Source: Branchiostoma floridae
Lineage: Eukaryota; Chordata; Leptocardii; Amphioxiformes; Branchiostomatidae
Length of the DNA stretch: 64,000 nt
Direction: 5' to 3'
NCBI RefSeq assembly: GCF_000003815.2
Contig: NC_049994.1
Location: 16,228,523 to 16,292,522, forward strand
Within the stretch, counting starts at the first letter, position 1; the number at the start of each line of letters is the position of its first letter. The notes below the pieces were generated by a model that saw only the letters and a list, made by a program, of their open reading frames with translations, ran no database searches and was not told the origin of the DNA. Position numbers and translations under genes: made by a program. Below are positions 1 through 28,500 of the stretch, piece by piece.

Positions 1-158
1 TCAAAACTTTGCGTGTAAAAGAATCCAACACAGTTATCGCGAAGAGTAGGCCGTGCTTGGCTATAGAACCAAGCCGTAGTGAATCCGCATTGTACTATCA
101 GCTGCCGAAAAAGCAGTGCTTTGTTGTTTATGTTTATTGTTTGTTGTTTTCCCGACAG

Positions 159-15204
<15,046 letters not shown>

Positions 15205-15705
15205 TGAACAGTCCCTTCTACAATACAACTCCCATCTTCCCCATTCAGTACTAATGGATAGTCCCTTCTCAGACCTAGCTCCCACCCTCCCCTTTCAGTG
15301 CCAATGGACAGCCCCTTCTCAAACATAGCTCCCACTCTACCCATTCAGTAGTAATGAACTGTCCCTTCTCTAATACAACTCCCACCCTACCTGTTCATGT
15401 AATGAACAGCCCCTTTTCAAACGTATCTCCCACCCCACCCATTCAGTAGTAATGAACAGTCCCTTCTCAAACATAGCTCCCACCCTCCCCTTTTAGTACT
15501 AATGGACTGTCCCTTCTACAATATACCTCCCACCCTACCCTTTCAGTAGCAATGAACAGTCCCATCTAAAACATAGCTCTCATCCTACCCATTCAGTACT
15601 AATGGACAGTCCCTTCTATAATATACCTCCTACCCCACCCTTTCAGTACTAATGAACAGTCCCTTCTCAAACATAGCACTCATCCTACCCATTCAGTGGA
15701 AACTT

Positions 15706-16269
15706 CTCCATCAACAGAAGACCAGAGCTCTCCCAGAAAAATTGAAAGAAAGTGTAGGGGCCCAATTCCCAGCTTGGGTATTACAAAGCAATGCTTTTGA
15801 GTCCCCAGCGCTTAGACTATGCTAGTATACTGGTAAGAACAATATGTAATGCAGTGAATGAATTCTGTGTCCTGTAGTCCTGGTATTAATTTGTCTTGCC
15901 CACTGCGTTACCCAATACGTTTTTTCCCAGCATTCTGTGGTTTTGTAAAATGGTCATTTGGTGTAACCCAATTTCACCCATCCAATCTGCAATGGTCACA
16001 GTGTACTCAAGAATATCTGGGTGGATGTCCAGTTTGAATGTGCTATGACTGAATATGCTACTGTAATTCCTGATTTTTCAATGTACTGTTATGTTCACGG
16101 TTTTCACTGTGACGACTATAACGTGAACTTATCATTACTGATAACAAATAAATCACAGCCTTTTTTTAATGCGCACTTGTCACGACAGTGAATAGTAAGT
16201 TCCGAGAACAAGTTAAATTTTCTCAGACCGTGAAAATTTGGTACCGTGAAGACGAAGTGAATTACAGTA
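15706..16269 (+). other. Probable SMARCC 3' UTR / flank
   Basis: There is no coding sequence here. An AATAAA lies at about 16147-16152 in AT-rich sequence and is a candidate polyadenylation signal for SMARCC. A second possible signal (AATAAA near 18822) is 2.6 kb further on. The true transcript end cannot be fixed by reading alone. Confidence 0.4.
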
Positions 16270-16284
16270 TATCTGATACAGTCA

Positions 16285-16775
16285 TACCTGTACTAGTGAC
16301 CTAAGGACTAAGTGAGCTAAGTCTACAATAAGGATCACCTGGCCATTCATATACAGTCAAACCTGTACAAGTGACCATTTCTACATAAGGACCGCCTGGC
16401 ATTAATATACAGTCAAACCTGTACTTGTGACCATTTCTACATAAGGACCCCCTGGCATTAATATACAGTAAAACCTGTACAAGTGACCATTTCTGCATAA
16501 GGACCGCCTGGCATTAATGTACAGTCAAACCTGTTCAAGTGACCACCTTTACATAAGGACCGCCTGTCATTAATATACAGTCAAACCTGTTCAAGTGACC
16601 ATTTCTACATAAGGACCGCCTGGTATTAATATACAGTCAAACCTGTACAAGTGACCATTTCTACATGAGGACCGCCTGGCATTAATATACAGTCAAACCT
16701 GTACAAGTAACCACCTTTACATAAGGACCGCCTGGCATTAATATACAGTCCAACCTGTACAAGTGACCACCTAAC
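16285..16775. repeat. About 58-bp minisatellite (ACAGTCAAACCTGTACAAGT)
   Basis: Eight to nine tandem copies of a unit reading ATACAGTCAAACCTGTACAA, GTGACCATTTCTACATAAGG, ACCGCCTGGCATTA. Adjacent copies are about 90% alike, so the array is fairly young. No coding function. Confidence 0.93.
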
Positions 16776-19700
16776 CTATGGATGTGTTTATGGTCCCTTC
16801 AAGATTATTTCTCCGTTTACCCCAAAATTCAGAATCCTGTCAACTGATACCATTTCCTTTCAGTCCCTTGGGCAGTCGCTATGGATATGTTTGACTACTT
16901 TGATGGACAACTGTATTGGCCGTTGTGTCCAATTAATTTGTACCACAGAATGCCACAGAAGTGTGCGCATCTTGTGTTAAAGCAATATATTTCTTTGCAA
17001 CGCAAAATGCTGGAAATAACATTTCCAAGTGAGTACATATCTTAAGTGGGAAGGGGCATCCAAGTGACTGCCTTATCATGGACAGAGCCATATACATGTT
17101 GTATAAGAGAAATGTGTACAAATTGCGTTACAATGTCTGTGGTCTCAAGCATTGAAAATTCTCCAGCTTCCCTACATTTTTCCTCCCCCATCTCAATGGA
17201 TGTCCCCCAACAGATTGGTTGCTGACACTTGTCATGACTGCTCCGTTATAATGTGTTGTTTGTGGTAACATAACTTCTGTACATACCATTCTCCGTGAAC
17301 ATACTATGAGTCAAAATTTGACACTCTTCCCTTATTGCATCTGGAAGTTTACTTTGAGTTGGTATATATACTTACAGTACAAGTCAGCACCATAGAACCA
17401 AGACATATATCTTGAAGAGATTCAAGTTTTCAGCAAGCACAAGACTGTTAGAAAACAATATCAATGTGTTATGGCCTTTTAGATTGCTAGTAAAAGAATC
17501 TTGTGTAAAATGTCTTGGTTGTTCGTTGTAGATTCTGAGGTATCAAACTAACTTACATGCCTGTTTTAGATGGTCATATACTTCCTTTATGTATTCCATA
17601 TATGTAGTTTGTGCAACGGATTTGCCTCGGTACAAACAAGTGCAAGTGTTTGGTCTGAACTAGGTTGAAGTACAGCCACCTTCGATGGCAAAAGGCTATG
17701 TTAACAGATACTGTACACCCTTATGTCTACTTGTGGTGGTCAGTAGAATGGATATATTAAAGGTAATGTACACCAGTTTGTTGCTATTCTTCTGTTTCTT
17801 TGGCGTATTTATCTGTGGATGATGTTCAGCACCAGGGACAGGTGTGTTTGTGTGTTGATGGTGTTCAGGGACAGGTGTGTGTGTGTGTGGATGGTGTTTG
17901 CAACTTTTGATGGATTTTTACGTTTTTGTGTTATGTGAGAAAGTATTTTTTTGATAATCTGCATGTTTTCACAGCTTATCTAAGTCAAAATAGATGCGAT
18001 CACAACTAACTTTGCCCTTATTGAAACTAAGAACATCCAAAATGATATAGTGGGCTTGATTCTAATGAAGCCATTATTAACATGAATATCCAAGCCTTTT
18101 GAGTATATTTATAAGTTTTTTTTACCCTAATGTCATTTCTAAAGCAGTCTAACAGAGAGGAATTTCTTTTCCCTCCAATTTCAATGAAAATGAAGGAATA
18201 ATCAGTATAAGTGATTTCGATGAATACACTTCCAAGGAAAAATAAGAGACAAATTGAAGTGATGAACTTTATTGCTCGACTGTTGCACATGAAACAATGT
18301 ATGGCAATAATGATAACAAATTAATACAGTAATACTCCTATAGATCCTTTTAGTCTGATAGCGCAATCGCGTTCAAACAAAATCGACCATGTTGGATGAT
18401 TAGCTGTTTGATCTCCACATGACTGTATGGGGGCCGTCCGTGGAGGGAAGGTGTTTTATTCAGAACCAGGTGATCATATGATAAGTTTGTCGAACAATAC
18501 TGAGACCAAAACAGCTCGCTTGGCCACGCAGGTAACTTTGATAGCGCCGTACTCTGTTCTACTCTGGTTATCATCCTACATGGCGCACATGGGTGACGTA
18601 GCATGTGTTTTTTTATGTTCGAGAAAAGGACCTATTCTAGGAAAACTGAAAACTATGACTAGGGGAATATATATAGAATGGTGGATTGACATGGTTAGTT
18701 TGCCTTTAGGAAGAACGGTATGGGTTATTCTACCTGACAGTATGAACTTAGTTCAATCGAACAGAATGTGTCGAGTTGTTACAATAGCTTCAAAAACTTG
18801 TATCTTATACAACTCTTGTGCAATAAAGCTCTCACTATTGTAAGATATCAAATGGCAGATGCAGACAATGCATGGCTAGCTTCTGGTAGTTACATGTTTG
18901 TGTGCATGTCCCGATAAAAGCACTTTTTATAGGGCTAAATTTTTCATGAAAATGCCTCAGATGATGTGTCTGATACTCTAATTTTGTTGCTTTGCCATGA
19001 ATAACAGCCTAGCAAGCCATCAACTTTGCTGAAGATGTTATTACACATTATCATGTTTTTTTTTTCTCGATTTCGAACAAAAACGAAATGGGGGGAATCT
19101 GATAACCAAGACATTGAAAAGCTCACATCTGTCAACCTACATCTGCCATTCAACGTCTTACATGTTTTAACACAAGGCCCTGTTATTTCGATGATGTGGA
19201 TGACATTTTCAGTGACTTTTGTTCATTTCCAAAACAGACCATGTAACGTTAAATTGTACAACAACAAAAGTTAATCGGAATTGTACATGTATGTGATAGA
19301 CTGTCAATTCTAAAGTGAAAGAAAAAGATGTGCAAGAACAAAATGAAGAATCTATAATGACTGTTCGATATACCATGATACTATGTGTGTTCAGTCATTT
19401 TTTCACCGTACATAATGAAGCTGACTTTTTGTTACAAATTTGTTTCTATACGCACACCTGCATCAGTTTTGGGGTTCCCAGAGGATGCCATCCATATTAC
19501 CAAATCAACATGGCCTTACATATTGGTGACAAATATAAATAGAAAATGTAAAATATATAGTGTGAATATATATATTGAGAAGTAATATAGATACGCCAAT
19601 AGCAGTTACTCAAGCAACCGGACAAGACTTTGGAAACGGTCAGGAGGTAGCATCCACTATATGAGAGAGAGAGAGAGAAATGGTTTATTATTGCCATTGA

Positions 19701-20102
19701 CATTAAAAACATTTGCAGCACATTTACAAAAGGCTGAATTGTCGTTTTTTCACAGTCAGTATTTCAACCTCTAACTCAAGTTAACACATTTAAAATGATC
19801 GAGTGACAACATAACATCTACTGTTTACAATAACTGGTCAGCTATTACACAAAAAAAGATTCGCTACTATTCACAAATTACCCGTCTTGGTTCAGGAGCT
19901 TTACACAGTATGGTAATGTGCTATTAGCGAAACAAGAAGTTCTACACCGGAAGTGAGAGAGTTTGTCTTTGTTTCTTAGAGACCTCTTGTAGTGACACTA
20001 CCTCACGTCAGTCCTACAATGCTACCTGAAACGTCTGACAAGTTTCAAAGTCATATCCAGTTGCTTGAGTAACTATTATTTGGCATACATACAGTATTCT
20101 TA
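16776..20102. other. Gene-free stretch
   Basis: No exon series with consistent phase was found. A partial minisatellite (17810-17905, same unit as 9815-10240), GA and AT microsatellites (19662-19680) and a right-end fragment of the GGCCATGTTGATTTG element (19470-19511) are visible. An open frame at 18427-18843 (138 codons) lacks recognisable motifs and is not called. Confidence 0.5.
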
Positions 20103-20280
20103 TATAGTAGAAGCCGTTTAATTGCACACCCCATTTGCCAGTGTACTTCATGAAATTATCCGGCTGGTGCAATGATGCAAAGTTATCCAGCTGGACCGCA
20201 CCGGTTTGGGATTTGGGGATTCCGTGCAGTTGACAGAAGTGTGCGTTAATCCGTTATACAACTAACTGGCTTCTACTGTA
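20103..20280. mobile_element. TA-flanked MITE with TIRs (second copy)
   Basis: The left end TATAGTAGAAGCCGTTTAAT is inverted at the right as AACTGGCTTCTACTGTA. The interior (TTGGGATTTGGGGATTCCGT) matches the copy at 1502-1679. No coding capacity. Confidence 0.75.
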
Positions 20281-20624
20281 CAGTTATAGTAACACACAAA
20301 AAAAACTTAAAATCAAACCCTGAGTTAGTAGATCTGGAAACATGTTAATAGTGACTAAATACAGTAATACTAACGCTTAATTCTAAACTTTTATTACTCT
20401 ACTTATCAGTCGTCATTCTTCTATTTGTTATCATTTAGCTGTGATAGTTATCAAATGTCAGTTGCTGCATTTAGTCAGTTGTTATTCAATAGTACTGGTA
20501 TGTATCTGTTATCATTTATTTCTCACTATAGTTGTTCTACTTATTAATTGCTTTATATTCACTAAGTATTGTTTATTAGTTTCTTGTAATTATTTTTCCT
20601 TTGCTAAGAAGTTATGTTTTCAGT

Positions 20625-20900
20625 GTGTGTGAACAACATAACTTGAGAAGCCTTGGGTGGATCCTGATGATATTTGGTAGGTGGGTAAGGGTCACTAAAT
20701 GGAAGGGCCCCCTAGCAAAACTTCTGGTTTAGATATCGCGTGTTCTGGACATGCTGTGGCCATGATTTTTGAGATCTAGATGGCTCATGGGGCAGAGAGT
20801 AAGTGCTGTAAGTTTGGGCCCGCTGCACTTTTGCCTAATCACTTGCAGGTGGTTTCCAATTGGCTGCACATGAAGGCATCAGCTAGTACTGAATAGAACT
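20625..20900. repeat. Dispersed repeat, AACTTGAGAAGCCTTGG type
   Basis: ATAACTTGAGAAGCCTTGGG, then TGGATCCTGATGATATTTGG and TAGGTGGGTAAGGG. The same phrase occurs at 46190-46245. The related antisense phrase (CTTCCCAACACCTACC, ATATCATTGTAAT) occurs at 26710-26780, 29500-29560 and 30460-30530. This is a frequent dispersed family of unknown class. Confidence 0.6.
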
Positions 20901-21619
20901 ATTTCAAACTCAAAGTCACCCAAAACACTCTCCCTGTTGCGAAATTGAATCACCGGAAACTTAACTGTATGTACAACATTTCATGTACATGTACTTCATG
21001 AACATTTTGGAAGTAACATAAGTCATATGATGTTTGGACTGATATCATGTTACATTATACTAACTATTCAAAATTGTGATATAATACACCATACAATGTA
21101 CCTTAAAACCTTATGCAGAAATGTCTATTTTCTAGCAATAAAGTACTCATACTAACATTATAGCAAGGAGGTTATAGTTGGACAAACCACCAAAAAAATC
21201 TTTAAAAAGTATAGCAGGGACTAAATCTGTTTCTGGTTGTATATCCACTAAGCTCATGGTATAACACAGCAAGTTTGTACTGAAGAGTGCAAGCTGCATT
21301 TTCCTAAAAGAATAATTTGATCCACCCACACTGGTGAAGGACTCCTACTCTTTTTGATAAGTGTGGTGGGTTCTTTAACTTGCTCGAGGTGTGGCTCTCC
21401 TCAAACACGGGACCTCCGGCTTTTCGTCCAATCCGATAAGGCAACAGTTTGGTCATATTTAGTACGGGATGGGTTGTTTTTCTGTGTTATTAGGATACGA
21501 CAATGAACAATCATCTCATTCTGACTAGCAGTTGAAAGTCAATTGAAAGAAATGGATTCAAGATTTGGTGATTACTTGTAGAGGTTTTGAGTGAAATCCG
21601 TCACTCTTTTTCAGCGTTA

Positions 21620-21987
21620 GGCCATGTTGATTTGGTTCTATGAATGGTATCCTCTGGGAACCCCAAAACTGATGCGAGCATGCAGGTAAAAAAAGTTTGG
21701 CAAAAAAACTGCGATCATTATGAAATCTAAGTGGTCAGGAAGGTTGAACAAATGCCTAATAATAGATTCTTTCACTTCTTCTTTGTCTTTGGAATGTTCT
21801 TTTGCATTGTATGACAACAAAAGTGTCCATTTTGTTGGGATAGTTTTTTTTTTTTGCAATTTGCGGCATATGTGCCCATTTTACATCAGCTGCTTTGTAC
21901 AATTTACAGTATGGGCGAGAACTTCTTTTGGAAATGGACAATTTATCTTCACTTCAATGTCATCCACGTGATCAAATCAACATGGCC
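21620..21987. mobile_element. TTA-flanked MITE, Harbinger-like (GGCCATGTTGATTTG ends)
   Basis: A 368-bp element begins GGCCATGTTGATTTG and ends CAAATCAACATGGCC. It is flanked by TTA on both sides (21617-21619, 21988-21990). A 3-bp TTA/TAA target duplication is typical of PIF/Harbinger. End fragments of the same family occur near 19490, 30063, 31548 and 40107, and a subterminal ATGGATGACATCC motif occurs near 33340, 35575 and 43335. Confidence 0.75.
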
Positions 21988-22517
21988 TTAGTTTCAAACT
22001 CCGGTAGTCCGGTGTGCTACCTAGTTTCGGGGCAGAGATTGAAAATGTCATGCTTTTTTCCTAGCCATATTGAAGGACACACTGACTAAACTCTATGGAT
22101 GACATCCACACGCACATTGAATTTTGCGTGTCTTTGCCTCAAAAAGACACAGTGGCCACATTAACATCAGAGTCAAACCAAGCCTGGGAAAGAATGGACT
22201 CAGGTATAATGTTAGTTCACCTTTATCCGCAGGGTAACCTATATCCAATTTGATCTTAAAACCTGGGTTTTAGGGAATCATGTCAGTTGAAGTCGGTGGA
22301 TGTTAGTTTCAAACGACAATATCTAAATCCATCGTCCATCGACTTGCTTTAATTGAAATCCATAGACCCTGGTTTCAAAACAACGGATAAAGATTATGCC
22401 GCAAATAAAAGTGAACCAGTCAGTTAACAGTACATGTATGTTTTTTTTAGTTTTGTGGTCTCCAGAGGATGTCATCCATAGAATTAAAGTCGTGTGGCCT
22501 AACAGGACCTAATCAAC

Positions 22518-25500
22518 CTAAGAGCATTCACTCTCAGCAGTGACCGCATCTGTAACACAGATGTAGGTTTTTCTATCCATCGGCTTCACACATTCCTGGA
22601 GGTACCACTGCCAGCGCTGAGTCTTCTTCATGTAGACACAGTTCAGGTCGCTGGAAAATATATCAGGCAAAAACAGTCACATCACCAGCTTGAGATTAAA
22701 AAAAAGCTTAAGTTGCATCAGTAAAATGGGGGGCAACCTCCCTGATCTGAAGATGCGATGGACCCAGTGCCCTTCTCCACTTCTAAGCCCTGGGCCACAC
22801 ATATGTGTAAGCACTACAGCAGGGGGCTAGTTCCCTGCTAGTTCCCTGTATCAGGTAGTGGTGTGTGTTTAGCAACTGTGTAAGTATTGGAAATTAGGTG
22901 CAGAAAGTCTCTTTTGCAAGAGGAATAAAAGATCTTTATAACGGTTACCATTCCTGAAAAGTGGGGAATAAGCAAACAAGTTTCACGTTATTGACTGGGA
23001 GGGGGCCAAGGTTATAGATCGAGAAGACAACAGACGGATCCGTTGGATTAAAGAAGCAGTCTGGATAAGGAAGTCCACCCCAGTGATGAACCGGGACGAA
23101 GGGGGGTACAAGCTGAGCCACGTTTGGGATAATCTTCAAAAGCGCCACCTACATCGGCTACATATAGCGGGGAGAAGCAGAACTCCAGTTAGAAGCTCTG
23201 AGGAAGATGTCTGACAGACATCGAAACATCAGCAAGTGAGAAAAACTGGTTGTGTAAAAGAAAATTCCTATGTCCTATGATCTACCAACCTGATGAAATT
23301 ATTTTCGGAAGTTTTATGTTGTCTTACCCGTTGTTCATTGCCGCTGCACCAGAAGCCCAGTTGGTGTAGCCGGATGGATCGTAGGGAGTGCCGTCCTCCC
23401 ACACGAACGTGCCTTCGGTGTCTTCATCTGACAGACCGATCCACACGCCACGCCCTCTCCCATTGTTGCTACAATCAACCATAGATGAAAGAAAAGATAT
23501 AAGCATGTCCGCATGCATTTCAGTTTTACTCTATCAAACTGTATTGTATCGCTAGAGTTTGGGCTATAAAAGAAGTCTTAAAAATGAAAACTTAAGAAAA
23601 AATCCCTATCTGTAGACCCTCATTTTATCAGAACAAAAACATGAAACACAGCATTTTTCCTTATAAGCTCCCTCACAAAGCTCAGTCATACAGTCAACGC
23701 GTACTAGAACACTTTTCCAATGTGATTCCTTAATGTATGATTGAAGACTACAGAAACAAAACGCAATAGAGTCATCGCTAATATCCGTGGATAATTGATT
23801 TTTCACACATAGTTAGCCCCAGAGATAAGGATATAAAAGCCTGTTGTCCATCAACTCTGTCCAGCTCTCCTCCTAAGTTGTGACTGTTTATTACCAGGAA
23901 TCATAAGAGGAACACATAAGAATCACAGTCTACAATTTGCAATAAGGAAACTTATCAGATATATATCCTCTAAAACAAACATTAGAACATGTCTGTCTGA
24001 CTGGGGGAAAAGGCATGATACACACAGGAGATTCTGATACATGTATCTCCTCTTTTGCATCAAGGAGGTTGTGAAACCTCCTTGTTTGCATGCTGTGCTC
24101 CTTGTTTTCTCCTGAATTTCCAGTGCTTCGACTATTGAACTGAGCTTGGTGGAAACGCATTACAAATAGTCAGCGATATGAATCATTACCTATACCAAAT
24201 GTTACATCTGTTGTTAAACAATGCCAACTACTCCTTGGCGGCCATTTGGCTCGTAGTAGAAAGCCAGCCGGAAAACTCTTGTTCTGGACACCTATTTTCT
24301 CTATTAAAGAAACGTGTTGGTCGCCCAAGGCTAACTTTGAAGAAACTTATTGAGTCAGAAACTGGTCTGGATGGCCTGGAACTTCTCAAAGCGATGAAAG
24401 ACAGACTGTACTGGAAGTCAAACTTCACTTGCTGCACCTCAGAGGATGACTAATGATGATGATGATGAACTGAGCTGTGGATGGGAAATTTAAAATGGCC
24501 TTACTTCAGGAAGCGCCGGAGACCTTTGACCAACAACTCGTTGTCCTCCTGGCTGCGGATGTTGAAGAATTGCGTTCCGTCTTCGGCGCAGTCGGCTTTC
24601 GCATCAGGATAGTCCAGGCGGCGTGTGTTGAATTTGAAGCACCTCTCCTCGCGACGTTTGTAGGAGGGGGGGCAGACTGCAATGACAGTGCAAATATTTC
24701 GTTTTATGGTGTTACCTTGGTTCACGCGTGCACTCACCAGTACACACACACTCACTCACACGCACGCACCCAAGCACACATAAAACAAGAAAACAATTCT
24801 AACATCACAAAACCCACACATAATAGAAAAGGAGGGATCTTTCGTCTTCCAATGTCTTCGAAAAAGTAGTCGCACCCAATAACCCAGGATCTAGAGTTAG
24901 CTTTTACTCAGTTTTAGACTAGAGTAGACACTTGTGATATTGTTTTTACACTGTTTGAATCTATCATGTTACCTCAATTAGCCCACGGGCAAGAATTTGC
25001 AATAAACTTTATTTTCACATATACAAATATACATGCGCGCACACGCACTCACACACTTACGTGTGCAAGCCCAGCCTTGTTTTACTAAAAGCAAACAGAC
25101 ATGCACACAACACGAACGCACACACAAATCCACACAAAGACTGTGACACCCACACACATGTAGACACACACACACACAAACACAGTGCATATTCTTTCCA
25201 AACAACAAAGGCCCAGAAGAAACCATGGCAGATGCACGGAGAAAGCTTCTCATCACAAGCATTTTTTTTCGTCATGAGTATACCAGTTTAGCTCTCAGCT
25301 CCAGTGGCCGCTACTCCAAAAGGGGAGAAGAAGAGCACGTCTGCTCACCTTCTACAAGCATCACAATGGCTTACTTGTGATCAACTCAAGAAGCAAGCCC
25401 ACACTCAGTGAGCCGACCAGGTGTACTAGGAGCACACACTCAGCCTGCTACCAGATGACCCAGTGCCGGACTAACTACAGACAACATGCTTTCTTCCCCA

Positions 25501-28500
25501 GAACTGTCAAAAATTTAGAAGTGGAACGAACTCCCAGCACAGGTAGCCCTCAGTGCCACTCTAGACAGTTTCAAGTTACAGATCTAGTTTCCTTCCCAAC
25601 CTGCCCCCCCTTCCCCCCCCTTCCGTCATAACACTCGATTTTTGCCCACGCTTCGCAGTAGACTTTCATACTACAGGCAGCATAATCTTCAGCAGGATGA
25701 AGAAGGCAGCGCCTTAATTGAAAAAAGAGAAGAAGAGTTTAATTTGGATTCCTAAAAGGTTGGTTCACGCATGCGTATATTTTCAAGTGCATATGAGGTT
25801 CATGAAAGTCTTAGCCTGGTTTACCAGGCTCAACAGGTAGCTGGAAAATATAGCCAGATGTTGGCTGGTCGCAAACCATTCTCCTCGGCCAACTTACTCG
25901 TTTGGCATCTTATCTGTTTAATATATTTGTCCAATTGCTACAGTAACTATTTTTCCAGTCACCTATGGAGCCTGGTAGAGGCTAAGAATGAAGCCATCTT
26001 AGGGCGCGGTCACAAATGTCGTGCGACGTCGTACGATTTCTAACTTTATGTGTTTTGGGGACAGCCATGCATGTTTCCTTCAGAGTACAGCTGTCTTGCA
26101 ACACAAAAGGCTGTTTTGGACCCTTGTCAGTGGTTGGTTCGGCCACACCTCCTCCTCCTCACCGGTCCCATAGCCTCACCGACCGTAGGGCCGCAGCAAT
26201 CGTTCATTCGTTCGTTCGTTCGTCCCATAGCCTTTTAATCAGCCGCAGGCTGGTTAATTAGCCGTAGGGGCAGCACAACGCTACATGTTATGTAACGAAG
26301 CATCAATGCCATCAACATAAGTTTTCCATCTTCGTCTATCTTCGGCCAAGGTTTCTAGCTGATGTACTGTTTGTCCCGACCATTCTTTCAAGTCATTAGT
26401 CCACGTCCGTCGAGGACGTCCCCTAGGTCTTACACCCTCCGTCCTACCTTCAGTATGGTCACAACCTGCTTGGAAATCCTACCACATCAAAATTATACGA
26501 CGTCACACGACCTATGTGACCGCGCCCTTAAAAATGCCTTTGCAGTTCCAGAGCAACCTGCTAGGGGGCCAAAATATACACCACATATTCCTTATGCCAC
26601 ACGCTATCTGCCATCCAAAAATCAAGACCATAGCACATCCATTTCAAAAGATCCAAGAAACGAATTTCTGCAGTAGTACCAAGATCATGTACCAGGGGGC
26701 CCAAAATTTACCTTGACCTTTGTCTTCCCAACACCTACCCGCAAACCGAATATCATTGTAATTCATCGAGAGGTGCTTGAGTTATGCTCACTACAAAAAT
26801 CCGGAGACACAGACAGACACACACACACACACAGAGACACACCCAAAACTACATGTATATCTTCATTTTTCATGGAGATAATAACAAAGGCCATGTCATA
26901 CCTAACGCTGGGATCTCGCCCTCAGTAGCCAGATCAGTCCTCCGATACCAGCGACCAGGAGGCCCGGGCACCGCTGGGTCGGTCCATGCGGGCAGGTTGT
27001 ACAGGTCGGTGGTCTTCGAGTAGGGGTGAAGTGAGTAGGCGTACCGATCGCCTCCGTTTATCCCAACCTTTAAACAAAAGACAACGCAGGCCATGTCATT
27101 TTTTTTATTTCGGCACATGCCATTGAATGAAAGACCTTTATTGTTACAAACTAACAGAATTAAAGAAAACTTCTCTCCTTTTAACGTCGCAAAGCCCACA
27201 CGTTACAGAAAATGTGGGATCTTTCGTCTTCCACTGCCTCAGGAAACGAAGTCAAACCCAATAAGTTACATCCTTAAGTTAGACTAGAGTAGTCGCTTAA
27301 TATACTGTTTTTTTGTGCTTACCATTATTTGCCTGTCCTTTTTCTTTTGTCACGTGCAATTAGGCCCCGGGCAAAAAATTGCAATAAACTTATTATTTAT
27401 TGGTCACAAGACTTTTCATTCATACCCCGACCGGCTAGGTACAGGCCGCTGATAGTCTGACGTAACAGACTTCATATCCTTTAATACCGTTTTCAAATAC
27501 AACGGAAATAGGTTACCCCACGGTCACGGATAAAGGTGAACTAGCGTTACATGAAGTAAAGCAGGTATCTCACCGACGTTGAGCTACATTGGCGGAGTCG
27601 CTACGGCTGAGAGATTTGACAGAGTGCTCAATGATTTTCATCGATAATTTTAACACAAAAAAAGTCTTTTTACGCTTTTTATGTTTAAATGTTGCCAGCC
27701 TAGGAGCTCGAGTGTGCTGTGGCTACCGGTAGCCGGCCTAGGAGTGTAGCCAATGCACACTCATTTGCCAGCTTTTGATACTTAATCTTATGCTACCGTA
27801 GAATCTGCTTAATCTCCAAGCAGATCCTAGGGTAGCATAAGATAGTATCAAAAGCTGGTAGAGGAGTGAAGCCGGCTTAGGAGTGTGTTTCGCTACATGA
27901 CAAATGGACACCTCTTGACTGACTACACACCTTGGCCAGTTTGGTACTATCTTATGCCATTGTAGGATCTGCTTGGAGATTAGGATCTGCTTGGAGATTA
28001 ATAATGTCCCTACCTGTGCTGGGTTGGGCCCTGTACCAGTTGTCCCATCTCCGCCGCTGCTGCTGCCCTGTAAGAACTGGATCTGGTCGTAGTTGAACAG
28101 AGCGAAGGACTTGCAGCCGTCCGTGATAAGCACCAGCTGGAACGTGTTCCGCTGGAGGAGAGTTTAACATGTTTACAAACTCTCTTCTTGTTTATCTCCT
28201 AGTCACCAAAATAGTTGGTGCTTTCCTGATAGATCGATTGTTTTTATACATGGATTAGATTTTGATATGTGACTTCTAATATATCATTATGTTAAGCCTA
28301 CAAGTGATACGTAATGGACCGATCCCAAAACCCCGCCCCCTGTTCGATCATGGTTCTATTTCGAACACCTCCGTCAAAAATAGCCATTTCTGTCCCACGG
28401 GGGCAGTTTTTGACGGAGGTGTTCGAAATAGAATATGGGGTTCTATTTGTTCGATATGGCGTTCGACAGGATCGATCCATTCAGCCTCCCTCTGGCTGCG

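Noticed and set aside
16285..16775. CRISPR-like direct repeats
   Set aside because: Units are contiguous without unique spacers, in a eukaryotic genome; it is a minisatellite.
18427..18843. Open frame of 138 codons in the region after SMARCC
   Set aside because: No recognisable domain, no splice partners or promoter, and composition like neighbouring noncoding DNA. A long frame by chance is plausible.
25640..25722. Possible Cys-rich exon on the minus strand (RCLLHPAEDYAACSMKVYCEAW) with a good pyrimidine tract and AG
   Set aside because: It would lie between the NIDO and lectin exons, but its open frame does not match the phase of the flanking exons (phase 1), which gives a stop. It may be an alternative or decayed exon, not supported enough to call.
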